Position numbers and translations under genes: made by a program
In this document: piece after piece, positions 54,713-64,000 of the stretch
Position numbering within the stretch: the stretch's first letter is position 1
Layout of the letters: each line of letters opens with the position of its first letter
Notes under the pieces: generated by a model
What the model saw: the letters and a program-made list of their open reading frames with translations, nothing else
Told to the model about the DNA's origin: nothing
Database searches by the model: none
NCBI RefSeq assembly: GCF_000516985.1
Contig: NW_006917092.1
Location: 2,930,619 to 2,994,618, forward strand
Source: Pestalotiopsis fici W106-1
Lineage: Eukaryota > Ascomycota > Sordariomycetes > Amphisphaeriales > Sporocadaceae
Direction: 5' to 3'
Length of the DNA: 64,000 bases

Positions 54713-57700
54713 ATGATAAATACAAAGTCGTAGCCTAGGGATGTCATCGGATTGTCGTTTTACTTATTGAGGCATTCTTACGACGCAGATTGAAGGCGAG
54801 CGACGGAGCAGTATATGATAGAATCTAAGGTGAAAAAAAGCAAAAGTTTACTTGGTATCAAGTACTCAATCAAACCAATGTATAGAAGATTGACTCTTTT
54901 CTTCTTCTCTCTCTCTCTTTCTTTTTTTTTTTGTGACTTTTTACGGGATCATCAAGAACGGTCTTAGACGAGGCCATGAATGTAGATATACTTATACTTA
55001 CTAGTCCCGGTGGCGGACCTTGATTTTACGAGACTACCAGTTGATTTGAAGCTGGGGCATGAAAATGCCAGACTCTGGTCGTCGGATGACAGGCAAGAGT
55101 ACTTGACTTGGAACAGGTTCGTCTTGGAGCGTCGACCTGCATCGATGCAGCTGGTGCGCGCCCGTCGTCGATACGTTCGAAGGAGAAGTACGAGTGCTTG
55201 GACTCGTCCGACATTTGGAGATTTCTTTTTTCCCCATATAGACTGCGCTCTCAAAATGATTATCTTCTCAGTCAACATGAGTCCAGAAGGATGTTGGACA
55301 GAGTCACTGGCACCAGCGTCGACAGCCCGGGAGGTCCAAGTCGCGGCAAAAGGTATAGAACAGCCGGTCGGGGCCCGAGCCACAAGCGGGCGGGAGCTAG
55401 GGGGACGCGACTGCAACGCACCGGCTGGCGAAGAAATTCGGGGATCGGGTAGCTGATATCGTAGGTTGGATAATTGGTATATAGAGCGTCGAAATCGTTT
55501 ACGATATGGCACTGGATGTTAAAACGGCGTGGAATACTCGCATCTTAGCTGACCCGGAGAGGTTGTTAAAGGCTCCTGAGTCTCTGCAGTAAGTCTCACG
55601 TTATACCGAATTATTCGTCACAGTCGGTACAACGGGATACCCGGAGAGGCTGGAGAAGGTAGCTGCAGAGAAGATTACTAGAGAGAAAAACTGCCGTTTG
55701 GTCAAGCGCCTGCCCGGCAGTTTGAAAATTGGCCCAGTCGAGAAATCATGGACCGAGGGATTGAGGTGTCTTTAAATGGGAGACAGTGACATTGATGAGC
55801 TAAAGCAGCAGGCGTTGAAAATTTTAAGTTTGGCCCTTGGATGATGATCCCCCAGGCCATCGTCAGTGGTTTGATCTTGTAGCTGCCCATGTAGTGCCAG
55901 TACCGGCAACGTAGTCTGTTGATCCATCAATGTAATGATGCCCCCCAAATCGTGGTTCTCTAAATGACCACGGATAGGGAAGGTGAAGGGCAAGGTTATA
56001 CGCCGCAGTGCCAAGGCGGCCCAGAAAACCAGCAGTTCAATGTTCTGCAGTTACAGGGCAATAGTGTGGGGCCTCAATGGCGCCGGGTGAAATAAACTTG
56101 CTCATATTCGCTCACCAATCGGGAACTTGACCCTTGTCCAATTGGCGTCTTTTCAATTGTGCAACTTGTTCATGTTCTTGTCTGTTGGATGCACACACTT
56201 TTATGATACATTCCAAAACGAGAAGATCTCTTATAACTAGATGTACCTCCAGAAGTAGTAGACTGTTCTTTGTCATCACGGTCTTGCTATGTACTCCATG
56301 TCAATGGGAAGACTGGTAAGTAGAAATCAATCACATTTCCCAAATAAATAAAATGTAATGCTTTCAAGTGATATCAGCAATAGCATCAGCATCAGCACCA
56401 GCATTGGCTGCGTGCTGTAAGCATCAATAAGCACCGCCGATTGGATCAATATCGTACCAATCCAAGGTGAAGACCGGGGAGAGCAGCGAATAGCATTGTC
56501 TGCTCGACGACGACTGCCTATGCACATCCTTGAAGGACCCAGGCCAGCCGAATGAATATACGAAGCAAGTCATGAGAGGAAATCATTGACACGACCTCTT
56601 CAAGGTTACATCGTACCCTGTTGTAGGTAGGGAGGTATGTGGATGACCATAACATGAAGGCAGCATTGGAGACGAATCTGATTCCCCTCCTGCTATCAGC
56701 AAGCGGATACGTACCACGCATACTCTAATGTATCTAGGTAGGTAGTCAAGCCTGGAGATTCCTTGAGATATGCAGGCCCTCCCGTTGATCTGCAAGATTG
56801 GTATACGGCTGCGTAATGGAGCGAAAGCCGTGAACGCGTAATAAGCTTTTCCAATGTCCCTTTTATGTACACAAACTGCTCCAATGGAGCTTCTGCCCGA
56901 GCCGAGGCGATCGGAAACAAGACTGACCGACTCTACTATTAGGAGAGTCTTCCGTACTCTCACCAACGCTTGATCCGCTCTCTTCTTTGGTGGTGGGCGG
57001 CTACAAACCAAACAACGTAATCCCAGCTTCTAGGTGGTGGCTTTGCGCCTACAAGTTTCAGCCCAGCGTTGACAAAGCGAGAGACTATTACCTACGTAAA
57101 GGTACCCTTCACTTTTCACTAGAATCGACAGTCAGGAACCGGAACTCTGTTCGTACCACGGCGCACCAGAAAAAAGATTTCTTGGCAGCAGGAAAATAAT
57201 TATGGTGTCTGTTATCCGTCAACCTTGTTAAGGATTTTTCCTGTATCTCGGGGTCTTCAAGGCGAGCCGGTGGAGCGTCCGTGTGACTCCAAGACATCCA
57301 ATCCTCAGTGGCTGTCCTGGGCTTGGGTACCCCTCTGGTTGCCACTAGGTACTGCCACTGCCTGGTCGCTGGTGCACCCTCGGACCTTTCACTGGGTCGA
57401 GACCGCGGGAGCGATCAGGTGTGCCTTGCGCGAATCCTCCAATCTTTCGATGACTTCTGTTCTTCTGATCATACTCAATTCAGCTTTCAATCACTTGTTC
57501 TTAACTACAAAGTTCACGAATCTGTAGCGCATCAGTGACAAACTCTTTTCCGGCGGCAAACAAGAGTTGCAACTTACGCAAGATACAGACCCCGCTAATC
57601 AGAAGGTGCCTAAAGACCAACGCCATTCTTCTAGGCGACATTTACACTGGATCTGGCCGCTCTTTTTTTCCTCAGTGGAGGCACCCGCTAGGTACAGCCC

Positions 57701-57983
57701 AGCGCTCAGCACAGAGCCGCCCGTAGCACAACTCTAAAACAAGGGGAAAACCCGACCCCTCCACGTCCGTGCCTGTGCCCATTTTCATTGTCCGATTTCC
57801 CATTCAACGCAACCGCCGACCAAAAGCCGGATCTTGTCCAAGGTTGTCTCGGCCCCGGAGCTACGCGAACGTTGTTCAGGGAGACACAAGATCTGCCTCT
57901 CTTTTCTCGGAGCCTCATACACTGTTTGGACATTGGATGCATCCGGATCGGTGTGCTACTCGCTCACCTGTGCCGATCCCGCC
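54713..57983. other. Gene-poor region, 3.3 kb, with possible coding remnants
   Basis: A pyrimidine tract lies at 54900-54932. Between 55108 and 55776 the plus strand has short coding-like pieces in different frames (for example KYECLDSSDIWRFL, ADPERLLKAPESLQ and GYPERLEKVAAEKITREK), separated by stops, with a near-repeat ACCCGGAGAGG at two places. This may be a decayed gene, but I cannot name it. The rest, to 57983, shows only short ORFs and the leader of the copper-fist gene. Confidence 0.4.
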
Positions 57984-59718
57984 ATGCCGCTCATCAACGG
58001 TCAAAAGATGGCCTGGTACGTTTATGTCTGCCCTTTGCCCCGAATCTCCACCGATGGCCGCAAACCTTCTCATCAAGGAGCCGCCGCATGTAGACGGACA
58101 AAGCCTGTCGCATCTTGCCTCAACTGGCCCAAGCCAGGCAATGGTTCTTTCCTCTTTGTAAAAAAATGCTGACATTTCTCCCAGCGAGCCATGCATTCGT
58201 GGCCATCGTTCGACCACATGCAACCACGCCAACGAGCGTGTCATGGTCCCGGTGCGTAAGCCTGGCAGGCCGCTGAATGAATGCCCCCATACGCGTGGCA
58301 GCAATTGTGGATGTAGAGACGTCACTGTCGCCATCCCCAGGAAAAGGAAATGCGAGTGTGTCGGCGATAAATCTGCCGCTCCAAAGACCTCACTCACGCA
58401 GACATCGGTAGAGGCGATTCGTCCTGGAAATGCATCGATATCTGCCAAGGAGCAACAAGGTGGTGAGCCATCATCATGCTGTAAGCCAAAAGCGCCATCG
58501 GCAGAGACACCAGCCAGCATACCTCCTGCCATGGCACCCGCACCAGCTACAGCATCTCTGTCCCAGCCCCAAGCTCAGGTTACACCCGTGCATGGCAACG
58601 GCGCATCACAATGGACCACCAACTGGAATTGGAACTTTGGCTCCATGAATTCGTCACACATACCACAACCGTTTCCAGGCTTCACCGCCTCAGTATCGCA
58701 ACAACCTCAACCCATTCAAGTGCAAGCAGCTAGGGTGCCACAGGCTGCAGAGACAGGAGTGTCAGCATCGAAGAGGAGCGACTCAGATGATGAAGTAGAG
58801 GGAAGATCATCACAGGAAGGGTCGACCTCATCATCGGCCCCTGACGAACCGGCTTCGCGATCAAGTTGCTGTTCTACACGATCCAGCAGTACTGCACAAT
58901 TTGCAACCACGCCGGACTCTGCGTCTCCCGAGTCATCAGGAGCTTCGTCCTATACCGGTCACTCCCGATCAAACTCCAAGTCACGAGCCACAAGAAAATT
59001 ACGAAAGGACAGGTAAGCTAAACTCCAGACTCAAGTCCAGATATAGGTATGGCTGACATTCAGCCCAAGGCAAAGCGTGTCATCTATAGCGACCGCGGTG
59101 CCCCAGGTAATGCCAGAGACAGCCACTCGCCCTGCTTTTCCGGTCATGATTCAGAGTCCTGTATCACAAATGTCCATGCAACCTATCACGGCACACCCGC
59201 CTGCCTGCACAAACTGCGGCCATAATCAACCAGCGATTCTGATATACCTGCCCTTTGGACTTCCAGCTCAACCTGTAGCATATACAGGTGCGGGCGGTGG
59301 TCCTGTGTATGTCGTTCAACCAGCGCAGCCAGCCCCTGTAAACATGCCGCCCCCACCACAAGATTTCTCCAGGACCCCGAATCCGCCCATGACGGCCATC
59401 ACTGTTCCAATGGGAGGCTGTGCGAGCGACACGACTGGATTAGGAACTCTTCATGAGTGTAATTGTGGTCCGGGTTGTCAGTGTCTTGGCTGCATTGCCC
59501 ATCCATTCAACGATGCGACGCGGGAATACATCCGATCCGCCCAAAATGCCTTTGATGATTTCACCACGCCGTATCAAAGCCTACAAGACATCGACTCAGG
59601 CGCCGTGCCTACTGCGCAATCGATTGCCAATCTTACCCTCAGTCCAGAACAGACATTGGCTTCAGAGGACTTCTTCTTCATTGACTATCCATCGGCACAG
59701 AGGACATACCCCGGATGA
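57984..59718 (+). CDS. Copper-fist transcription factor (Mac1/Cuf1/GRISEA type), three exons
   Basis: Exons 57984-58015 (32 nt), 58185-59012 and 59064-59718 give 504 residues; introns are 169 nt (GTACGT..CCCAG) and 51 nt (GTAAGC..TTCAG). The copper-fist domain covers residues 1-70: MPLINGQKMACEPCIRGHRS, zinc ligands C11, C14, C23 and H25, a GRP minor-groove motif, and a CPHTRGSNCGC/CEC cysteine array for copper binding. Intron 1 splits C11. The C-terminus carries C419-x-C-x3-C-x-C-x2-C-x2-H433, close to the CxCx4CxCx2Cx2H copper-sensing motif of Mac1-like factors but one residue shorter. A second cluster (CTNCGH) and several CC pairs lie between. The middle is Ser/Pro/Gln-rich. It probably controls copper or iron uptake genes in the nucleus in response to copper. 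Confidence 0.93.
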
Positions 59719-60465
59719 AAGGAGAACAATTGATAGTGATTTAAAACTTTGGGGTCCTTTGCCCACGAAATTATGTCACGTCACAGCCCATGTTGATAGC
59801 CGCCAACTTTCCAACCTGGCATTACAATCAATGCGGAACAGGGGGAATTGAGTATAGCTATCAACGAATCATGGCGCAAGCCGCGAATTATTGCGAAAAG
59901 GACAGCCTAGAAGAGGGATAAATAACTCGTGGCTCCATGCTAGGACCGGCACATGTGACATCAACAATTTCTGGCAGACTTGTGCCAGAAGACCTGTATT
60001 GGAGGTTAAAAAATGAGCCATACCTGAGCAACATTATGCTTTAGAGAGAGATGTTGGTTACCGCTCCAGGCAGACTTGAGATCAAATGACAATAATGCTG
60101 ACAAAGTGAAAAGTATCAAGAGCTCCTAGACTTTCACAGTATACGTTGTCAGTTCAAAAGTTAATGGGACTTGGAAGATTGAAAAGACGGCTTGAAAATA
60201 GCCGTGAAACAACCAAACTTGATTTTGTGCGCTACTGTCTATTTTATGATGAAAACACCTCTTTGGGGAGCTGGAAACTGCATCTCCAAACATCCCTCCC
60301 TGCTTCCTCCTATATTGGGTCCAGATAAGGCCGCATGGTCTCACGACGAGAATACAAACGATTTCTGTCCCTGCAGCATAATCTCCGTGCCACAGATGAT
60401 GGTATTAGTATTTCCGCCTCTCTTGTCCGAACCCCAAGGCACTCTAGCTGTGACGTTTAATCAAC
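59719..60465. other. Convergent intergenic region, 0.7 kb
   Basis: Between the 3' ends of the copper-fist gene and the minus-strand hypothetical gene; nothing seen. Confidence 0.6.
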
Positions 60466-61392
60466 CTAATCCTCCAGCCAAGGAAGCCAATTGGTGAGTG
60501 CCTCGACCTTTTCACGATCCAGGTCATTTTGGCTGTTCGTCAGAAAAGCCAGATTTGCGACCAAAATGTCCAGGCACTGTTGAAATGAGCCACCGGGCAC
60601 TTCCTTTGGGCCTTCACGTCGAAAATCATTGTGCGGTAAAGAGAACCAATAAATTACGGGCCAAACTGTGCCCACCAACGTTTGCTCGTCGAAAAGTTCC
60701 AAACTACGGTCGAGAAAATCCAATGTGGTTAGGCATCTTGGAGTGCTGCTGTAAGAGCTGTTCCAGAGAGCAATTGAGAACTTCTGAATGTTCTCGTATT
60801 GTCTTTTGTCACGGCCTGGGTCGCAAACATTGCCTTGAGGAAGGTTTAACAAACGTTAGCATATAGGAAAGTGCATAGTTTATCAGATTGGTCATACATT
60901 GGTATATGATCATGCCGTTGATGTCTTCCACTAACAAAGGAGCGTGACTTAGTCCAGAGTCCCGCAAGAAGGAGTCGCTCATGATGTACTTGATAGCCTC
61001 CAAAACTCGGTTCGCAGGAGGCCCATTTAAAATATCTGTACAGTCGTAATCGAGCGCGTAGAGGTAGATCATGCAGAACACCGTACTGTAGAAGAAGTCC
61101 ATTGTGACTGAATGCCGAGTCTTGCTTTAGTATCGGGAGACCTCATGGAATCCAGTGCAGGTGGTTCAGGAGAGAGTTCGGTTGACTTACAAAGCAGTCT
61201 TCTTGTAGGAAGAATGCTGCGAAGATGGTTTCTTAACTGAGGCATGATCCCCAGGGGAAGAAGTGAATTGAATAGGACTCTGGGAGAAGAGTAGAATGTA
61301 GCCTCCACCCATCGCTCGACCAGGGGAACAAATCTCCGTGACCATATGCTTCCCGCGCTACGCCTATGGGCTCTCTCGAGTGGGGTTTCCAT
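60466..61392 (-). CDS. Hypothetical protein, C-terminal exons secure, 5' end unresolved
   Basis: Three minus-strand exons join in one frame: 61392-61191, 61107-60898 and 60833-60466, across introns of 83 nt (GTAAGT..TTCAG) and 64 nt (GTATGA, ATGCTAAC branch, CCTCAAG). This gives 259 residues if the ATG at 61392 is used. The product is alpha-helical and Trp/Tyr/Leu-rich (VPLVERWVEATFYSSPRVLF, then DFFYSTVFCMIYLYALDYD, SFQQCLDILVANLAFL). The tone is that of fungal-specific regulator middle domains, but no motif decides it. Upstream, to about 61983, the minus strand stays coding-like in pieces (a candidate GTAGGT..TTCCAG intron near 61580-61650), so the true start is probably further 5' and residues are missing here. 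Confidence 0.62.
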
Positions 61393-63010
61393 AACGTCTG
61401 ACTTTGTAATGCTTATGTTCTTTTGGGTTCGTTTCCGCGTCTAGAATTGGGTATGTTGTCATGTCCGAATGGGTCGAGATATTTTTCCAAAGTTGAAGAA
61501 AAGCTCGGGCAAAGAGATGGGATACTTGAAGGCTATCAGAATTCTTCTCGGCCATGTGTAAAAGACATGCGATAGATGGAAGACTGGAAGAACAACCACG
61601 GCTGCTCAAATGGGATGTTTTCAACAGCAGGAAGAGATTGTTTACCTACCTGCCTCCCGACACATGCTTTCTTTGCTAGTTTGCCCAAGACTGGGCTCAC
61701 GGCCTCCGAAGCAGGAAACTGCAACTTTCACTTCTTCGCCTTGTTGCAGTAGCAATGGAAACACATCGTGAACGGAAGAAGACCGATACTGCCCCATGAT
61801 TGTTTTCATGTGCGCTGTAGTCTTGGAGATCGAGAAATCACGACCCAAGCTGCTTGCCAACCGTGATTTCCGTGTTGAAATTGCGCTCATGGCCGACAAC
61901 AATACTGGCGATTTGTACCACTTAACTCGAGCAAGGTGGATGCTATGCAAGCGCATATCGTCAGAAAAGACTTGTGTATTCATACTCGTACACTATTGCG
62001 TTGATGTCCGTTCTTTCCATTCATTTAGAACATTGCTGTCCTTCACACCTCCAATTAAAGATCAAAATATAATAATTGGCCAACCAGTCGCAGAAATTAT
62101 ACGCAGATAGTTGCTAAGATGAAGATGAAGGGGGATAGTTTTCACCATCTCCCTAGCGCTTGGGATTGAAGTTGTGCCTCCTACCATTGCTTCACGGCCT
62201 CTAATAAATATGCCCTAGCAATGGCCATATTGTGTGGTGCGAAGCAGGATTCTGGATCAACAAACCCGCGACAACGTGTGCTTTCTCTCCTTTACAGGCA
62301 TTTTCATTAAATCGTAGACCAACTGCTCGAGTGTCCAACAGTTGATGCCGGCGTAAGAAACCTGCGTACCAAGCGTGGACATCATGCCATTATTGACCGA
62401 TGATTCAACATAGTTCAGTGTGAAGCGATCAAGCAAGAGAGTTTGTCGTTGGTGGCGTCAATTATTCACCGTCTCTTTTCACGACTCTTCCGAGTGACTC
62501 GATGCATGTCCGACGTCGTGTCTTGTGCCACGTTGATATTTAGGCACGCACGAGTCCTAGTCTGATTGCCACACAGGCGCGCAACTTGGGAGAAAGTCTG
62601 GGGGTATGGTACATGGCTAGACACTAGTCTGGCCAGTATGCAATGAACCGAAGCTGACATCTATCTCTCATGTTTGTATGTATGCTAACGCCAACCAGCA
62701 GCCCAGCCGACACAAAGAATTGTACCATCACGCACACGAATGCACACAAAGTAGATCAACAGCTATTGGATCAGATGGTCTCATATTGTCCTGTTTAGGT
62801 GGTGAGGTGCCGCCCAGGACATGTCAGCATGCTCCCGCCGAAGCGGAAAACCAATAAGCTGTGAGTTTTAACGGCTCGTCACATCCAATTTTAGTTGATA
62901 CAGAAGAAAGGGAAAAAAGAGAAGAGGAAAACGCGGGCGCCGCAAACGCACTTAAGAGGCAGAAAAAAAATGTCGTGTCCCACCCGTGCTTATCGGTGAG
63001 CTCTTATCGC

Positions 63011-63018
63011 CACGTGAC
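63011..63018 (+). promoter_or_regulatory. E-box CACGTGAC upstream of SHMT
   Basis: CACGTGAC matches the Cbf1-type E-box used in fungal methionine and one-carbon gene control. It lies about 0.66 kb before the start codon (0.5 kb before the leader intron). A single short match, so only suggestive. Confidence 0.3.
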
Positions 63019-63506
63019 CGGCTGACCCGTGCCTGCATGCAAACGTTTGCTCATGGATTCCGAGCGTTGCGCCGACCCCGCAGTAAAATCGAATGAGCTT
63101 CGGTATGAATTCCGGTGGGTTACCAGGTACGTACCTCTCCCAGTAACAGGCTACGGCCAACTGCTAAAGACTGCCCTATCAAGTAATTCTAGTGGTGCCT
63201 GGCAGCCTCGCAGAGCCTGGCAAGGCAACTGAGAAAAGCCAAAAAAGATTCGGGGTTCGACCCGGTAACCCTGCTAAGGTAATCAGCACCAGCAGTCAGG
63301 TCCCTCGTAAGCGGCGGAGCTGTCGCACTGCTAAACCGCTGCTTTGAGTGGTGACGGCGACAAGGCGACTACCAATTCGTCTCCATAACCACACGACTCA
63401 GTTCCCGACCTCGCTGATCCCATTAGCAATTGATTCGTTTGATTTTATTTTCTTGCGACGCGCCCCCCGAAATGCAGGAAGCACGGATAAGATAAGAAGA
63501 CAGACT

Positions 63507-63669
63507 GTAAGTCATTGCAACGACTCATTATCGTGTATATCACCCAGTCCAATTGGGATAGAAGAAACTCCCATTTCCCTCCCCCCTCGTCGCTGCCCTC
63601 GTCGTCGTTGTTGACCTCTGCTCGTGTCTGTGCCGTGGTGCTGACTCCAGTCTCTTCCCATCTCTGCAG
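63507..63669 (+). other. Likely 5'-leader intron of SHMT
   Basis: GTAAGT donor at 63507, CTGAC branch-like sequence and a pyrimidine-rich TCTCTGCAG acceptor ending at 63669, six bases before the start codon. Confidence 0.6.
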
Positions 63670-63675
63670 ATAGCC

Positions 63676-64000
63676 ATGTCTCTTGCCGCTTTCCGAGGCA
63701 CTTCGCGTGCTCTCCGCACCCTCCCGAGATGGGCGGCCACGACGACAACGACAACGACCGCTGCTGCTCGCCTTGGCGCCCGCGTCCAGGTTCAGAGCTG
63801 CGTCGCTGCTCGCAGGTCCCAGTCCTCGTCGGCCGCCTCTCTCGATGGGCAGCAAAGTGTACGAGATGAATCTACCTCTGCAAACACTGGAGTCGCACCC
63901 AATGGTTCTGATGCTGATGCTGGTCAAAAGCTACTGTCTGCGCACCTGCGCGAGGCCGATCCGGCCGTCTTTGATATCATTGAGAAGGAGAAGAAGCGAC
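63676..64000 (+). CDS. SHM1: Serine hydroxymethyltransferase, mitochondrial form, N-terminal part (3' truncated by window edge)
   Basis: The ATG at 63676 opens a frame that stays open to the window end (108 codons). Residues 1-45 are rich in Arg, Ala, Ser and Thr with no acidic residues, a typical mitochondrial presequence. Residues about 88-108 (LSAHLREADPAVFDIIEKEK) match the start of the SHMT fold; the pyridoxal-phosphate lysine and the rest lie beyond the edge. The enzyme exchanges the hydroxymethyl group between serine and tetrahydrofolate, feeding one-carbon metabolism. A leader intron ends six bases upstream. The product assignment rests on a short segment plus the presequence but the match is distinctive. 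Confidence 0.87.
   Translation, partial: MSLAAFRGTSRALRTLPRWAATTTTTTTAAARLGARVQVQSCVAARRSQSSSAASLDGQQSVRDESTSANTGVAPNGSDADAGQKLLSAHLREADPAVFDIIEKEKKR

Larger units (their letters stand above)
61393..63675. other. Possible 5' exons of the hypothetical gene, then SHMT upstream region
   Basis: 61393-61983 may hold unresolved minus-strand exons of the preceding gene. From about 62000 to 63506 I see only short ORFs; a TGACTC (Gcn4/Cpc1-like) site lies at 62495-62500. The last part is the SHMT leader. Confidence 0.45.

Noticed and set aside
63245..63345. tRNA-like sequence on the minus strand (GGGTCGAACCCC with a D-arm-like part)
   Set aside because: The loop is six bases instead of seven and the acceptor arms do not pair.

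Overview
The window comes from a filamentous ascomycete, most likely a sordariomycete and perhaps of the order Hypocreales. This rests on short GT..AG introns (about 49-170 nt, often starting GTAAGT, GTACGT or GTGAGT and with CTAAC/CTGAC branch sites), Zn2Cys6 and copper-fist transcription factors, CFEM and Hce2-like secreted proteins, a YAT-type amino-acid permease and a peroxisomal acyl-CoA oxidase. The species cannot be fixed from the sequence alone. There is one assembly gap of exactly 100 N (38647-38746). I found no tRNA, rRNA, CRISPR array or intact transposon.

Layout. 0-10 kb: 3' part of a Zn2Cys6 regulator, a short-chain dehydrogenase, a conserved fungal protein recovered from three exons, the end-joining factor XLF with an apparent one-base frameshift, and a cupin. 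10.2-18.3 kb: a gene desert. 18-28 kb, all on the minus strand: a forkhead factor, cactin with a 6-codon last exon, a four-exon Hce2-like secreted protein and a CFEM membrane protein. 28-37.3 kb: a second gene-poor stretch with one possible orphan ORF. 37-46.4 kb: a secreted six-cysteine protein, acyl-CoA oxidase, ribosomal protein eL19 and an amino-acid permease. 48-54.7 kb: a protein with an embedded ubiquitin-like domain, a neighbouring protein with repeats and CxxC pairs, and a dead J-domain gene. 58-64 kb: a copper-fist regulator, an incompletely resolved hypothetical gene and the start of mitochondrial serine hydroxymethyltransferase.

The genes do not form one pathway. Most are ordinary housekeeping or regulatory genes separated by long spacers. 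Local themes are two adjacent cysteine-rich surface/secreted protein genes (24.9-28.0 kb) and the pair made of the internal ubiquitin-like protein and the CxxC protein (48.4-52.5 kb). Several genes are visible only after splicing by hand, some through tiny exons (18, 32, 32 and 33 nt, and a two-base coding exon in eL19), so a plain ORF list would misreport them. All exon calls here were made by eye and lack transcript support.
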